A stretch of DNA of 64,000 nt from Notospermus geniculatus (lineage: Eukaryota; Nemertea; Pilidiophora; Heteronemertea; Lineidae): NCBI GenBank assembly GCA_002633025.1, contig NMRB01000002.1, forward strand, positions 185,696-249,695. Reading direction: 5' to 3'. The notes under the pieces are model-generated. The model was not told where the DNA came from. It did not search any database and worked only from the letters and a program-made list of their open reading frames with translations. Below, in pieces: positions 36,544 through 46,800 of this stretch; the stretch's first letter is position 1, and each line of letters starts with the position of its first letter. The translations under genes were made by a program, and so were the position numbers.

Positions 36544-39500
36544 ATGTCGTCGAAGGTAGGGAGAAAATGTACCCACAATTTTCCTCTCGTCATTTTACAA
36601 GGCTCATACCCGGCGTCTATACGCATAGGCCTATCATCGCTCCTTTCATTATGTTGATCCCATTGAATCCCTCTAATTGTGTCTTGCTTAGGTGCTGCCG
36701 TTTGCATCATGTCTTACCACGGGGAGGTTCTTATTTTGCCCCCTCAAATTCCCGCAGAGAAACCTACACGTCATGTCGACCAACAGGCAGCGGTCTATCG
36801 CGGTAGACGAGGTAAAGAGCCTATCGGTGAGTCAAAAAAGGCGCTCAATTTTCGACATAGTATTTCGGCTTTCCCTCACTTAGTTCTTGTCAAGAAACCA
36901 ATAAAGGTACATTTCACTGATCGAACTGCATGTTCCTTGACACCTCCTTTGTTTCAGGCAGGTGAAATTGGATCAGGAAGTGGTTGTACTGAAACGCTTC
37001 CTTTCTCAGCGATCCCTGGCCCGAAGGGATGGCCAGTGATTGGAACCTTATTCGACTATTTCAAACCGGGAGGATATCGTTTTAATAAGATGTTTGAGGT
37101 AAGAATCTTGACTTCGACTTATCTGCTAGATAGTGTGACAGTGCGGTCTGAACTGCATTGAGGGCTATTGGTCTATGCCAAGGCTTCAGTTTTTCAGGGA
37201 TAACCAACATAAACGGCCATCACCTACGTTAAGAAAGAGCTCAAGGAAAGCATCTGGTAGTTCGACCTCAATCCAGCCACATCTCAAATGAAGACACAAC
37301 TCACTTGCGTCATCAACATTTCAGGCCTACGAGGCAAGAGCGAAGAAATACGGGCCCATTTATCGAGAAAAGATCGGACCGATCGTCACTGTAGTGATAA
37401 GCGACCCAGAGGAGTATACGAAGGTCATTCGGAACGAGGGGAAGTATCCCAACCGGGTCCCCTTGGAACCTTTGAAGCATTATAGAGAGATACATGATAT
37501 GGGACTGGGAGTCGTCAATTCGTGAGTAGTTTTATTGATACAAAGAAGTATAAAATCTTACCTATCATTGAAATCAAATGGAATTTGAGATGGAACAAAA
37601 AGTATCAGTATTTTCCGCGCAACTTCAAAGCTTGGTGCCACCTGTGCTGGAGTATGAGTTGAGGTGAGGTGAATCATCTTGAAGAAGGTGAGCAGTCACT
37701 TTGGCGACACTAATGCATTCTTCTTATCGTTACATACCTCCAACACTTTGTTCCTTAGCCAAGATTTAGAATGGTACAAGCAGCGTACCATATTGAGTCA
37801 GAAGATGCTGAAACCACCGGAAGTGATTCAATTCTGTGACCATATGAACGACGTAGCGAACCAATTCATGGACAGACTGTTGGCGATTCGGCACGCCGAC
37901 GGCTCAATACCAGACATGGAACATGAAATATTCAAATGGGCTTTTGAATGTAAGTAAAAAGAGACACCTTATGCCTTCTATAGTGCAGGCCTACATGCCA
38001 TAAAACCTCGTGATGCATCGCAAGATAACATCACAATCAGGATGTCTCCTTTTCCAACCTCTTTCAGCGATCGGCACCTTCCTTTTCGAAGACAAAATTG
38101 GCTGCTTCGACGATCCACCGTCCGAAATGGCAAATGACTTCATCTTCAACCTTCTCGGCTTCTTCAAGTTGATGCAGCCTCTCATGTACAACATGCCGAT
38201 ATATAAGATGTACCCCACTAAAAAATGGAGGGAATTCAGAGGATATTTTTCCAGGATCATTGAAATTGGACAGAAGTTGGTCGACAAGGTATCAATAACA
38301 TTCAAAATCATCTGTTTTCATGATCAACCACCATCGATTACCAGTCATGGAAATCAATCGGAATCACAGAATTGAAGTTGGTTTACACCAACCATGACAT
38401 GACATATACCTGATGTTTGATAAAGTGTCCCATTGAAGACGTTGTCATTGCAGAAATACGAAAAACTCAGCAACAAGAATCCCGGTGGCGAACGAACAGG
38501 GTTTCTTGAATACATCCTGTCCCAGAAGGCACTCACGAGACGCGAGGCAAACCTAAGCGCGATAGAGATGATGACTGGTGGAGTCGAGACGGTAGGTACC
38601 CGTACATTCCTCCTAAATCAAATGGATAATTGAATTTCACATTTGATTCACAAAAGGCGTTGGATACCATCCACTTGTGGAGACGACTAATGCATAAACC
38701 GCAATGCCCGTTATGTTTCCCATTTTTCTACAGACATCAAATGCCGTGCTCTGGACGCTGTTATGCCTTGCCAAAAGCCCTGCTGCCCAGGAACGACTCT
38801 TTAAAGAATCTAAGGCAATTTTAAAAGAAACTGGCCAAATCAACAAAACAAGTCTTCAGGAACTGAGCTACGTCAAGGTTTGCTTGAAGGAAGCCCTCAG
38901 GTAAATCTCTCTCTTTCGAATTATCAAGTACAATGGTCAAACTGATGAGATGACTTTTCTCGGCGAGGAACAATCCTTGATGCAGTTGTTTTGCAGTATG
39001 TATTAATTTTACTGTCTCGTAGCTGAAGCGACTAGGCCTACTTAGTTGAAAATTATTCTCGGCCTCTCCGTGTCTTTTTCATGCGACTCTAGGATGTACC
39101 CGATTACATTTGCCACCAGTAGATTCCTAGACAACGACCTGGTGATCGGAGGTTACACTATCCCTGCTGGGGTGAGTAGAGAGCTTCGAGTAGACAATTG
39201 CATGTTATGTCAGACTTAGGTGAGTCGCATATCGCCGCCCCCTGGGAATGCTCCAACATCGTTGGTCACCAATCAGCAATAGAACAACGCCACCAAATCC
39301 TGACGAACATTCCTTGAATCTTCCCTAAAAACCGTTTCAGGTGCAGGTACAGGCCAATCTCTACTGCATGGGTCGCGACCATGAAATCTTCCCACAACCA
39401 ATGGAATACTACCCGGAGAGATGGATGAAAGAAGGCGCTGAATACTGCAAAGCCCCGGCCTTGTCCAACCTTGTTTGGGGACACGGGCCAAGGATGTGTT

Positions 39501-40089
39501 TAGGTGAGGAGGAGATCGCCTTATCTTTGGAAGACGTCTGAAATTTCGCGGAAAGTAAATGTGTATCTTTAATACACATTTATGGATGTGGATGTTAATA
39601 TGATGTTGTTTTTTTCAGGTCGGAGGCTGGCGGAACAAGAAATATACATCGTCATAACAAAGGTATAACACACGTGACGGGGTTTCTCACCTCGGCAAGA
39701 CGTACAATGTCAACGCCGATTAGCGCAGCCTCGCCACCAAAGGTCTCCGCTACACCCAGTCGGTGAAGTTGGCGGCGTGAGCTTCTGGTGGCGAAGATGT
39801 GAATGATATTGCCTATTTCATGGTTGTGAGCAAGCAGCAGCAGCTGTGAGCAGATATCAGCTGGCGAGATGTTGGTGCCTGCCTGCAAGCAGGCTTATTG
39901 CAGGCTTTTGTGAGGAATGAAATGGTGCACGAACGTCATTTTTGACTCTTAGTGATCTTTTTACTTCGTTTCTTTTAGATCATCCAAAATTTCCGCCTAG
40001 AATATCACGACGAATCACCGGAGCCAGTTCTTCATACCGTTATGACACCAGACAGGCCGCTGAAGCTCACATTCATACCAAGGCAGTAG
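36544..40089 (+). CDS. Cytochrome P450, mitochondrial clan
   Basis: Twelve coding exons: 36544-36555, 36692-36811, 36958-37098, 37325-37521, 37759-37949, 38068-38288, 38454-38591, 38734-38900, 39093-39171, 39341-39503, 39619-39662, 39979-40089. They sum to 1584 nt, 527 residues, in phase. The N terminus is rich in Arg, Ser and Thr with few acids, as in a mitochondrial presequence. Then come the proline hinge AIPGPKGWPVIGTLF, an I-helix with TGGVETTS (336-342) in place of the usual AGxDTT, the ExxR motif EALR (393-396) and the heme loop WGHGPRMCLGRRLAEQE with ligand Cys475. The RRLAEQE after the cysteine is characteristic of mitochondrial P450s, which receive electrons from adrenodoxin. Substrate is unknown; relatives act on sterols, ecdysteroids or vitamin D. 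The 12-nt first exon is inferred from a good donor, reading phase and the need for an ATG, and is the least certain part. Confidence 0.9.
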
Positions 40090-40333
40090 AACCGTGGAAA
40101 AAGATATTGTGTGCTTCTTCGCCGGCAACGACCAGACCTGTCGTAGGCCAAGCGTCCCCGATCGTCTCTGTTTTCATTGATATGTTTGTGAAATATGGCT
40201 GCTTAGAATCAGAATACCGGTACATGCATTGAATGTCAGTAAGTAGAGATATGTAAAGGCAAGCAAGGAGTTTCCGAAGTACCTCACAATGTGAATTTAT
40301 CTGAATAGCAATTTTACTTTGTCTCGTCGTAGA
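40090..40333. other. Convergent 3' ends of P450 and GPCR genes
   Basis: The two stop codons face each other across 244 bases, so the 3' untranslated regions probably overlap or nearly meet. No clear poly(A) signal decides the boundary. Confidence 0.5.
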
Positions 40334-41338
40334 TCAACGTGTTTTTGCATCCGCACATCTAAAGATAGCGTTTACTTCTTTCCTATAAAACGGTAGCGTT
40401 AAACCGTACACGATGAAATTGATACAGAAATTGATGACGTATATTTGCTGGCAAAACATACCGAATATTTGAACACGCTTGATATAGCCAGAATCAAAGC
40501 CACCAGTAAGGACGGTTTCGTAGTAACTCCAGACAGCCGCGCTGGGAACAGTGAAAAGCACGAACAATGTCGAGACTGTCATAAGACTGATCATGGTACG
40601 CTTATCCTGGGTGTCTTTAGCGTGTTCCCCCTCAGCCATGGATGCCATGAGTCGGCGAGATCTAATAATTCCAAAAAATACCAAAATGTTCACGACAGTG
40701 ATAGCCACACATGGGAAAAAAACGGTCAAACTGTGATCAATTTGGAAGAATATTCTCAAAGCATAGTCTTCCGAATCATCTGTAAAGCACATCATTTCAC
40801 CATTAAGGTCAGTTATTTCGCTGCGAAATAGCCAGTGGATGTTAAAACAGATGGAAACAAGGCATAAAACAATTTGGCATATCTGTCGTTTCTTGACGGT
40901 GATGTGTGAACGCTTTAATGGAAACCACACCACAAATAGTCGCTCGACTGAGAACATTAAAATGACCCACGATGAAATATAGATTGAAAGCGAATCCAAA
41001 AAGCTGATAATCTTACACAAAGCTAAGGATACCGTTAGTATGTCGAACTTTTTCCCATTCGTCACGTAAGGATAACCGACAATAAGCCATTGTGGCACCC
41101 CGGTGAAAATAACGCAACCGGTGTCGCTGATGGCTAACAAACTGAGGTACTGCACCGTGGCATCCCTCCTCTTCTTCCTGCAGCGCACGAAAACTATGAA
41201 AGAGAGGACGTTGCCAAAGAGGCCAATCACTAACGTCCCAAGGGCAATATACCCCTGGAATATCCCCATTGCTTCCTCCAGAATGGTACGCTCCATGATG
41301 GGGGCTCGCTCCGTTGCAAACGTAGTCTTCATGGCCAT
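40334..41338 (-). CDS. Class A G-protein-coupled receptor, invertebrate peptide-receptor type
   Basis: A single uninterrupted exon encodes 334 residues with seven hydrophobic segments (about 30-52, 66-88, 105-127, 148-168, 200-222, 245-268, 285-310). TM1 has GLFGNVLSF, where Asn is the usual TM1 anchor; TM2 has LLAISDTG with the conserved Asp; TM3 starts with a Cys (ALCKI) that can pair with the Cys in the second extracellular loop (EMMCFTDD). The DRY position reads SVERLFVVWFPL and the NPxxY position reads NFIVYG, both common in FMRFamide-type and related invertebrate neuropeptide receptors. A basic amphipathic stretch follows TM7. The ligand cannot be deduced. The first of two close Met codons (MAMKTTF) was chosen. 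The N-terminal two-thirds is repeated at 42373-42963 across a gap. Confidence 0.85.
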   Translation of the reverse strand: MAMKTTFATERAPIMERTILEEAMGIFQGYIALGTLVIGLFGNVLSFIVFVRCRKKRRDATVQYLSLLAISDTGCVIFTGVPQWLIVGYPYVTNGKKFDILTVSLALCKIISFLDSLSIYISSWVILMFSVERLFVVWFPLKRSHITVKKRQICQIVLCLVSICFNIHWLFRSEITDLNGEMMCFTDDSEDYALRIFFQIDHSLTVFFPCVAITVVNILVFFGIIRSRRLMASMAEGEHAKDTQDKRTMISLMTVSTLFVLFTVPSAAVWSYYETVLTGGFDSGYIKRVQIFGMFCQQIYVINFCINFIVYGLTLPFYRKEVNAIFRCADAKTR

Positions 41339-41408
41339 TGAAAAGCCGCATTCGAGAATGAATCCGCAACAGGCAAGCGCGCTTCAGGAGGAAATCAAAT
41401 CGGGAGCC
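40748..41408. repeat. Duplicated block G, copy 1 (ends at N gap)
   Basis: This 661-bp segment, covering the GPCR 5' half and leader, is nearly identical to 42373-43033; I see only a handful of substitutions. Copy 1 ends exactly where the N run begins and copy 2 starts exactly where it ends. That geometry suggests an unclosed assembly overlap, although a true tandem duplication with missing sequence in the gap is possible here. Confidence 0.85.
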
Positions 41409-42372
41409 NNNNNNNNNNNNNNNNNNNNNNNNNNNNNNNNNNNNNNNNNNNNNNNNNNNNNNNNNNNNNNNNNNNNNNNNNNNNNNNNNNNNNNNNNNNN
41501 NNNNNNNNNNNNNNNNNNNNNNNNNNNNNNNNNNNNNNNNNNNNNNNNNNNNNNNNNNNNNNNNNNNNNNNNNNNNNNNNNNNNNNNNNNNNNNNNNNNN
41601 NNNNNNNNNNNNNNNNNNNNNNNNNNNNNNNNNNNNNNNNNNNNNNNNNNNNNNNNNNNNNNNNNNNNNNNNNNNNNNNNNNNNNNNNNNNNNNNNNNNN
41701 NNNNNNNNNNNNNNNNNNNNNNNNNNNNNNNNNNNNNNNNNNNNNNNNNNNNNNNNNNNNNNNNNNNNNNNNNNNNNNNNNNNNNNNNNNNNNNNNNNNN
41801 NNNNNNNNNNNNNNNNNNNNNNNNNNNNNNNNNNNNNNNNNNNNNNNNNNNNNNNNNNNNNNNNNNNNNNNNNNNNNNNNNNNNNNNNNNNNNNNNNNNN
41901 NNNNNNNNNNNNNNNNNNNNNNNNNNNNNNNNNNNNNNNNNNNNNNNNNNNNNNNNNNNNNNNNNNNNNNNNNNNNNNNNNNNNNNNNNNNNNNNNNNNN
42001 NNNNNNNNNNNNNNNNNNNNNNNNNNNNNNNNNNNNNNNNNNNNNNNNNNNNNNNNNNNNNNNNNNNNNNNNNNNNNNNNNNNNNNNNNNNNNNNNNNNN
42101 NNNNNNNNNNNNNNNNNNNNNNNNNNNNNNNNNNNNNNNNNNNNNNNNNNNNNNNNNNNNNNNNNNNNNNNNNNNNNNNNNNNNNNNNNNNNNNNNNNNN
42201 NNNNNNNNNNNNNNNNNNNNNNNNNNNNNNNNNNNNNNNNNNNNNNNNNNNNNNNNNNNNNNNNNNNNNNNNNNNNNNNNNNNNNNNNNNNNNNNNNNNN
42301 NNNNNNNNNNNNNNNNNNNNNNNNNNNNNNNNNNNNNNNNNNNNNNNNNNNNNNNNNNNNNNNNNNNNNNNN
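41409..42372. other. Assembly gap, 964 N
   Basis: Sequence is missing. The open frames that appear to run through it on both strands are artefacts of the unknown bases. Confidence 1.
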
Positions 42373-42963
42373 GAATATTCTCAAAGCATAGTCTTCCGAA
42401 TCATCTGTAAAGCACATCATTTCACCATTAAGGTCAGTTATTTCGCTGCGAAATAGCCAGTGGATGTTAAAACAGATGGAAACAAGGCATAAAACAATTT
42501 GGCATATCTGTCGTTTCTTGACGGTGATGTGTGAACGCTTTAATGGAAACCACACCACAAATAGTCGCTCGACTGAGAACATTAAAATGACCCACGATGA
42601 AATATAGATTGAAAGCGAATCCAAAAAGCTGATAATCTTACACAAAGCTAAGGATACCGTTAGTATGTCGAACTTTTTCCCATTCGTCACGTAAGGATAA
42701 CCGACAATAAGCCATTGTGGCACCCCGGTGAATATAACGCAACCGGTGTCGCTGATGGCTAACAAACTGAGGTACTGCACCGTGGCATCCCTCCTCTTCT
42801 TCCTGCAGCGCACGAAAACTATAAAAGAGAGGACGTTGCCAAAGAGGCCAATCACTAACGTCCCAAGGGCAATATACCCTTGGAATATCCCCATTGCTTC
42901 CTCCAGAATGGTACGCTCCATGATGGGGGATCGCTCCGTTGCAAACGTAGTCTTCATGGCCAT
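42373..42963 (-). pseudogene. Partial second copy of the peptide GPCR gene (truncated by gap)
   Basis: The frame starts with the same MAMKTTFATER and follows the intact receptor to LRIF, about 197 residues, before reaching the N run. Differences from the complete copy are few (for example Ala to Ser at residue 12). It is probably the other haplotype of the same gene or the same locus represented twice, not an independent pseudogene. If the gap is real, its 964 bases could just hold the missing TM5-TM7 part plus the promoter of the other copy. Confidence 0.7.
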
Positions 42964-43033
42964 TGAAAAGCCGCATTCGAGAATGAATCCGCAACAGGCA
43001 AGCGCGCTTCAGGAGGAAATCAAATCGGGAGCC
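42373..43033. repeat. Duplicated block G, copy 2 (starts at N gap)
   Basis: Partner of 40748-41408. The sequence continues past 43033 into unique DNA, which should be the true upstream region of the receptor gene. Confidence 0.85.
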
Positions 43034-43803
43034 GACAGCTCTATGGCCTACTGGAACAGAAAAGCTCAAACAGTTTCCAATAACTGTGAGAAGATACGAA
43101 ATCTGCAGCCAATTTCATGCACTAAGATGTGTGGTGTGTTTTCCGAGCACTATCGTCATGACCGTCAACGTGGAATGCCCAACCATGATGCAGAAGTAGT
43201 TTTCGACATGAATCTATTAGAATTTGATATAAGACCAAATGATACATTGAAGTGAACATCCACCAATGATCTCCATGAATACGCGTGTTGATGCATTATT
43301 TTCATGTTTTAAAAACACGTTTGCGTGTCCACCACCTACACCAGAAATAGAATTGGTAAATATACATCTAAAGCGATATTCATATCATGGCTGTATAGGG
43401 CTGTGCATTTAGTTGTTCCGGTTAGGTGTGTTGTAAATGTAGTCCAGTAATCTAACCGAAATAAGGCGTAACCTGGGGCAAATTGCAACGGAATGTTTTT
43501 ACACTTCAGTCACACTAAAAATCTAGGAAAATCTGTCCGCGGGAAATGCCATAAAATGCCCCTAATTTAGATCCTTCCATTTCAATTTTTATGAACTTCT
43601 ATTACCAATTCAAGCATGCATGTACAACCAACATTTTTTTCCTCCGTTTTAGACCCTACAATAATGTCCTACCAATAGACAGAAATATGGCATTTGGAAT
43701 ATGTGAGACCACCAATCAGAGTGGCGCCAGCTTGGTATAATGAACTGTATTCGGACCTAGAGCGGACTACGGCTTGTTATACTGCTCTAGAATCCCATCT
43801 CGT
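43034..43803. other. Region between GPCR promoter and MACPF-ApeC 3' end
   Basis: No gene is recognised. A dispersed repeat with the word agtggcgccagcttggtat lies at about 43718-43760. The short downstream end is the 3' flank of the leftward MACPF-ApeC gene. Confidence 0.55.
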
Positions 43804-46800
43804 CTAGTCGAATTGTCCGGTGGTATAGTAGCAGTAGAATAGCTTGTGGTTATTGCCATTTTTCTTGGTAGATGCATCGTAGGGATAGGAACCTTTCTGT
43901 GCACTCTTATAACTGAAGAGATTGGCGTGTTCATCCCATTGAATGATCTCCTTGGTGTCGCTCATGCCGTCCACCTTCTGACAATTGTTGCTTTTCGCAA
44001 GAAGATAGAAAGGCCTGTCACGGGGTAAGATGATGGGATTGGAAGCGAGACTGTCCTCGCGACAGCAGTAGTCGATCTTGGTGTCCTTACCGAAGACTCC
44101 TCCCGGCATCTCACCAGAAATTGCCCCCGAGTCAACCTTGTCGTCCCAGGTGATTGAGCCTTCTTCAAACCCTGTAAGAGAGAAAAGAGATGGCTGCGGA
44201 GGGTTCACGAGGCTGGGGGATTATCCATCTTGTTGTAGCAGTACTATCTCCACTGTGTGATGTTGAAAATGCTAAGGATGCTGCAACGCCTCACTGATTC
44301 AGCAGCGAATGGATTTTTGTTGCTGAGGCAAATTACTGGTTCGACCATTAGGAACATGCACAGTCCACAAAGGTGACCCGGCGTAGATGAAAGGATGAAT
44401 GGAGTACCTTTTATTTTTATGTTACGCGTCACCCAAGTCGACGTTCACCCTTTCAGTGGTACGACATCTAACGTTACCAACAACTCTGACCACTGCATAG
44501 GAATATGTGATTGTTGCTGCACCTGCATCCTCACTCGTCACATACCTTCCGGACAATCTGACTTAGANAATTGTCCGGTGGTATAGTAGCAGTAGAATAG
44601 CTTGTGGTTATTGCCATTTTTCTTGGTAGATGCATCGTAGGGATAGGAACCTTTCTGTGCACTCTTATAACTGAAGAGATTGGCGTGTTCATCCCATTGA
44701 ATGATCTCCTTGGTGTCGCTCATGCCGTCCACCTTCTGACAATTGTTACTTTTCGCAAGAAGATAGAAAGGCCTGTCACGGGGTAAGATGATGGGATTGG
44801 AAGCGAGACTGTCCTCTCGACAGCAGTAGTCGATCTTGGTGTCCTTACCGAAGACTCCTCCCGGCATCTCACCAGAAATTGCCCCCGAGTCAACCTTGTC
44901 GTCCCAGGTGATTGAGCCTTCTTCAAAGTCTGTAAGAGAGAAAAGAGATGGCTGCGGATAGGTTCACGGGGCTGAGGGATTAATTGTCTTGTTGTATGAG
45001 TACTACCTCCACTGTGTGATGTTGAAAATTCTTAAGGATGCTGCAACGCCTCCCTCACTGATTCAGCAGCGAAAGCTCTCGGTGATGGATTTTTGTTGCT
45101 GAGGCAAATTACTGGTTCGACCATTAGGAACACGCACAGTACCTAAAGGTGACTGTAGATGAAAGGATGAATGGATTAGGCCTACTTTATTTTTACGTTA
45201 CGCGTCACCCAAGTCGACGTTCACCCCCTTTCAGTGGTACGACATCTACCAACAACTCTGACCACTGCACTAAGTATGTGATTGTTGCTGCACCTGCATC
45301 CTCACTCGTCACATACGGTACCTTCCGGACAATCTGACTTAGACTTGATGATGCAGTAGGATCCAGGGGGCCAATCCAAGGTTCCAGTTGAGGTAGTCTT
45401 CGTGCAGAATGACTGGGTGATCTTCCCCGGGATGAGGGTTCCAGCGGGCCAATGGTTCTTCGCGGGAAACCTGAGAAACGAGATGCATCGTTGAAGGCCA
45501 CAGGGGTTTACAGTGGCCCAAGACAAGACAGAATTGAAAGACACCTGAGCTGTGTTTAGCCTAGTGTCGCGGTTACCAGTTGTGTTCGTTTTTTAGTCTC
45601 TTAAAACATGCATCACTGCGTGCAATAGCAATAAACATTCAGCCGACACACGACTATTTTTGCATGCTCATGACATGTATATGTGTGTACTCATCAATTA
45701 CTTGCTGTGGCGGCCATTCTTCTGCACACGACTTCCCTTAGCCCATGTTTTTTCTGGGCATCCCAAGTTTGTCTCAGGAAGAACGTAGATACCCTTCGGC
45801 CATTCCACTTTCACCATCAGATTAGAGCTGTCATCTGAAAATCAGGAAGTCCACAAACTAATTTTGCTGTAGCGGAGGCAGATACATGATTCTCTCAGCA
45901 GTATAGATCTCGTCACGCTCTTCGTATAGATGACTCGACAACCACGCAGCGGCAAGATTGAACCGCTTTTGCTTTTTTTTATTGGCTAATACTACCAGCA
46001 AGCTGAGCGATCATTTGCTGTTTACGATAACGGTACCAGCAAATCAGGTCGGACTGAAAAAAGACGCCGACTAGTGAGCGTCTACGCACAAAGCAAAAGT
46101 TTTCATATTGGTGTACGTGTATACCTTTGGGAGGGAATACCTCAAGCTTCAAGTTGTAACTTTGGAGAGCCTTCTTGACGTTTTCCTGTATCTTCTTCAC
46201 ATCAGTATCGGAGAGTTTGCATGGCGACTTCTTCCAAAAGTGTGGAACAAAGACCGAGTGGATTGGTTCGATGGTGATGCGGATTGGCTCTGGTCTTTCC
46301 TGTGGTAGTACAAGTTTTGATTCGGAATTAGTCAAACACCCTGAATTTTCATCGTATATGGTGGGGTGAAGTATGGCTTCAAATTGTATAGAAGATGTTT
46401 TAGTGAGGCACAATGGAATCTCGTGCTTACATCGCTTCCTGGCTGAGATAAATATGGCCGTTCGAACGGCCATGTTTACCGCAGCTATGGAGGCGATGGA
46501 GACGGTTTGTTGCGACCAAAGATTAGGATGTGATTGTCGGATGCTAATGGCGACCCTATCGTACATGTTTACATGTTTATGTATCCATAGATAAATCATG
46601 CCTCACCCGTGTTCCTCTTTCGTAGCTCACAGTTGTTCCTTTAGTGAAGTTCTTGAATTGATCTGATTGGGTTAACCGGCTGACATCCACCGAAATGGAC
46701 GGAGCGAGCCATCCGTATGAACCACCAGCCTTAATCGCCCCGCGAACCTGAACAAACGAGTGCAAAAGTATACGGAGGGCTGCAGAAGTGGCACACTATA

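Noticed and set aside
41103-42963. Very long open frames on both strands (435 and 522 codons)
   Set aside because: They run through the 964-base N gap, where no stop codon can be seen. Only the parts outside the gap on the minus strand belong to the receptor.
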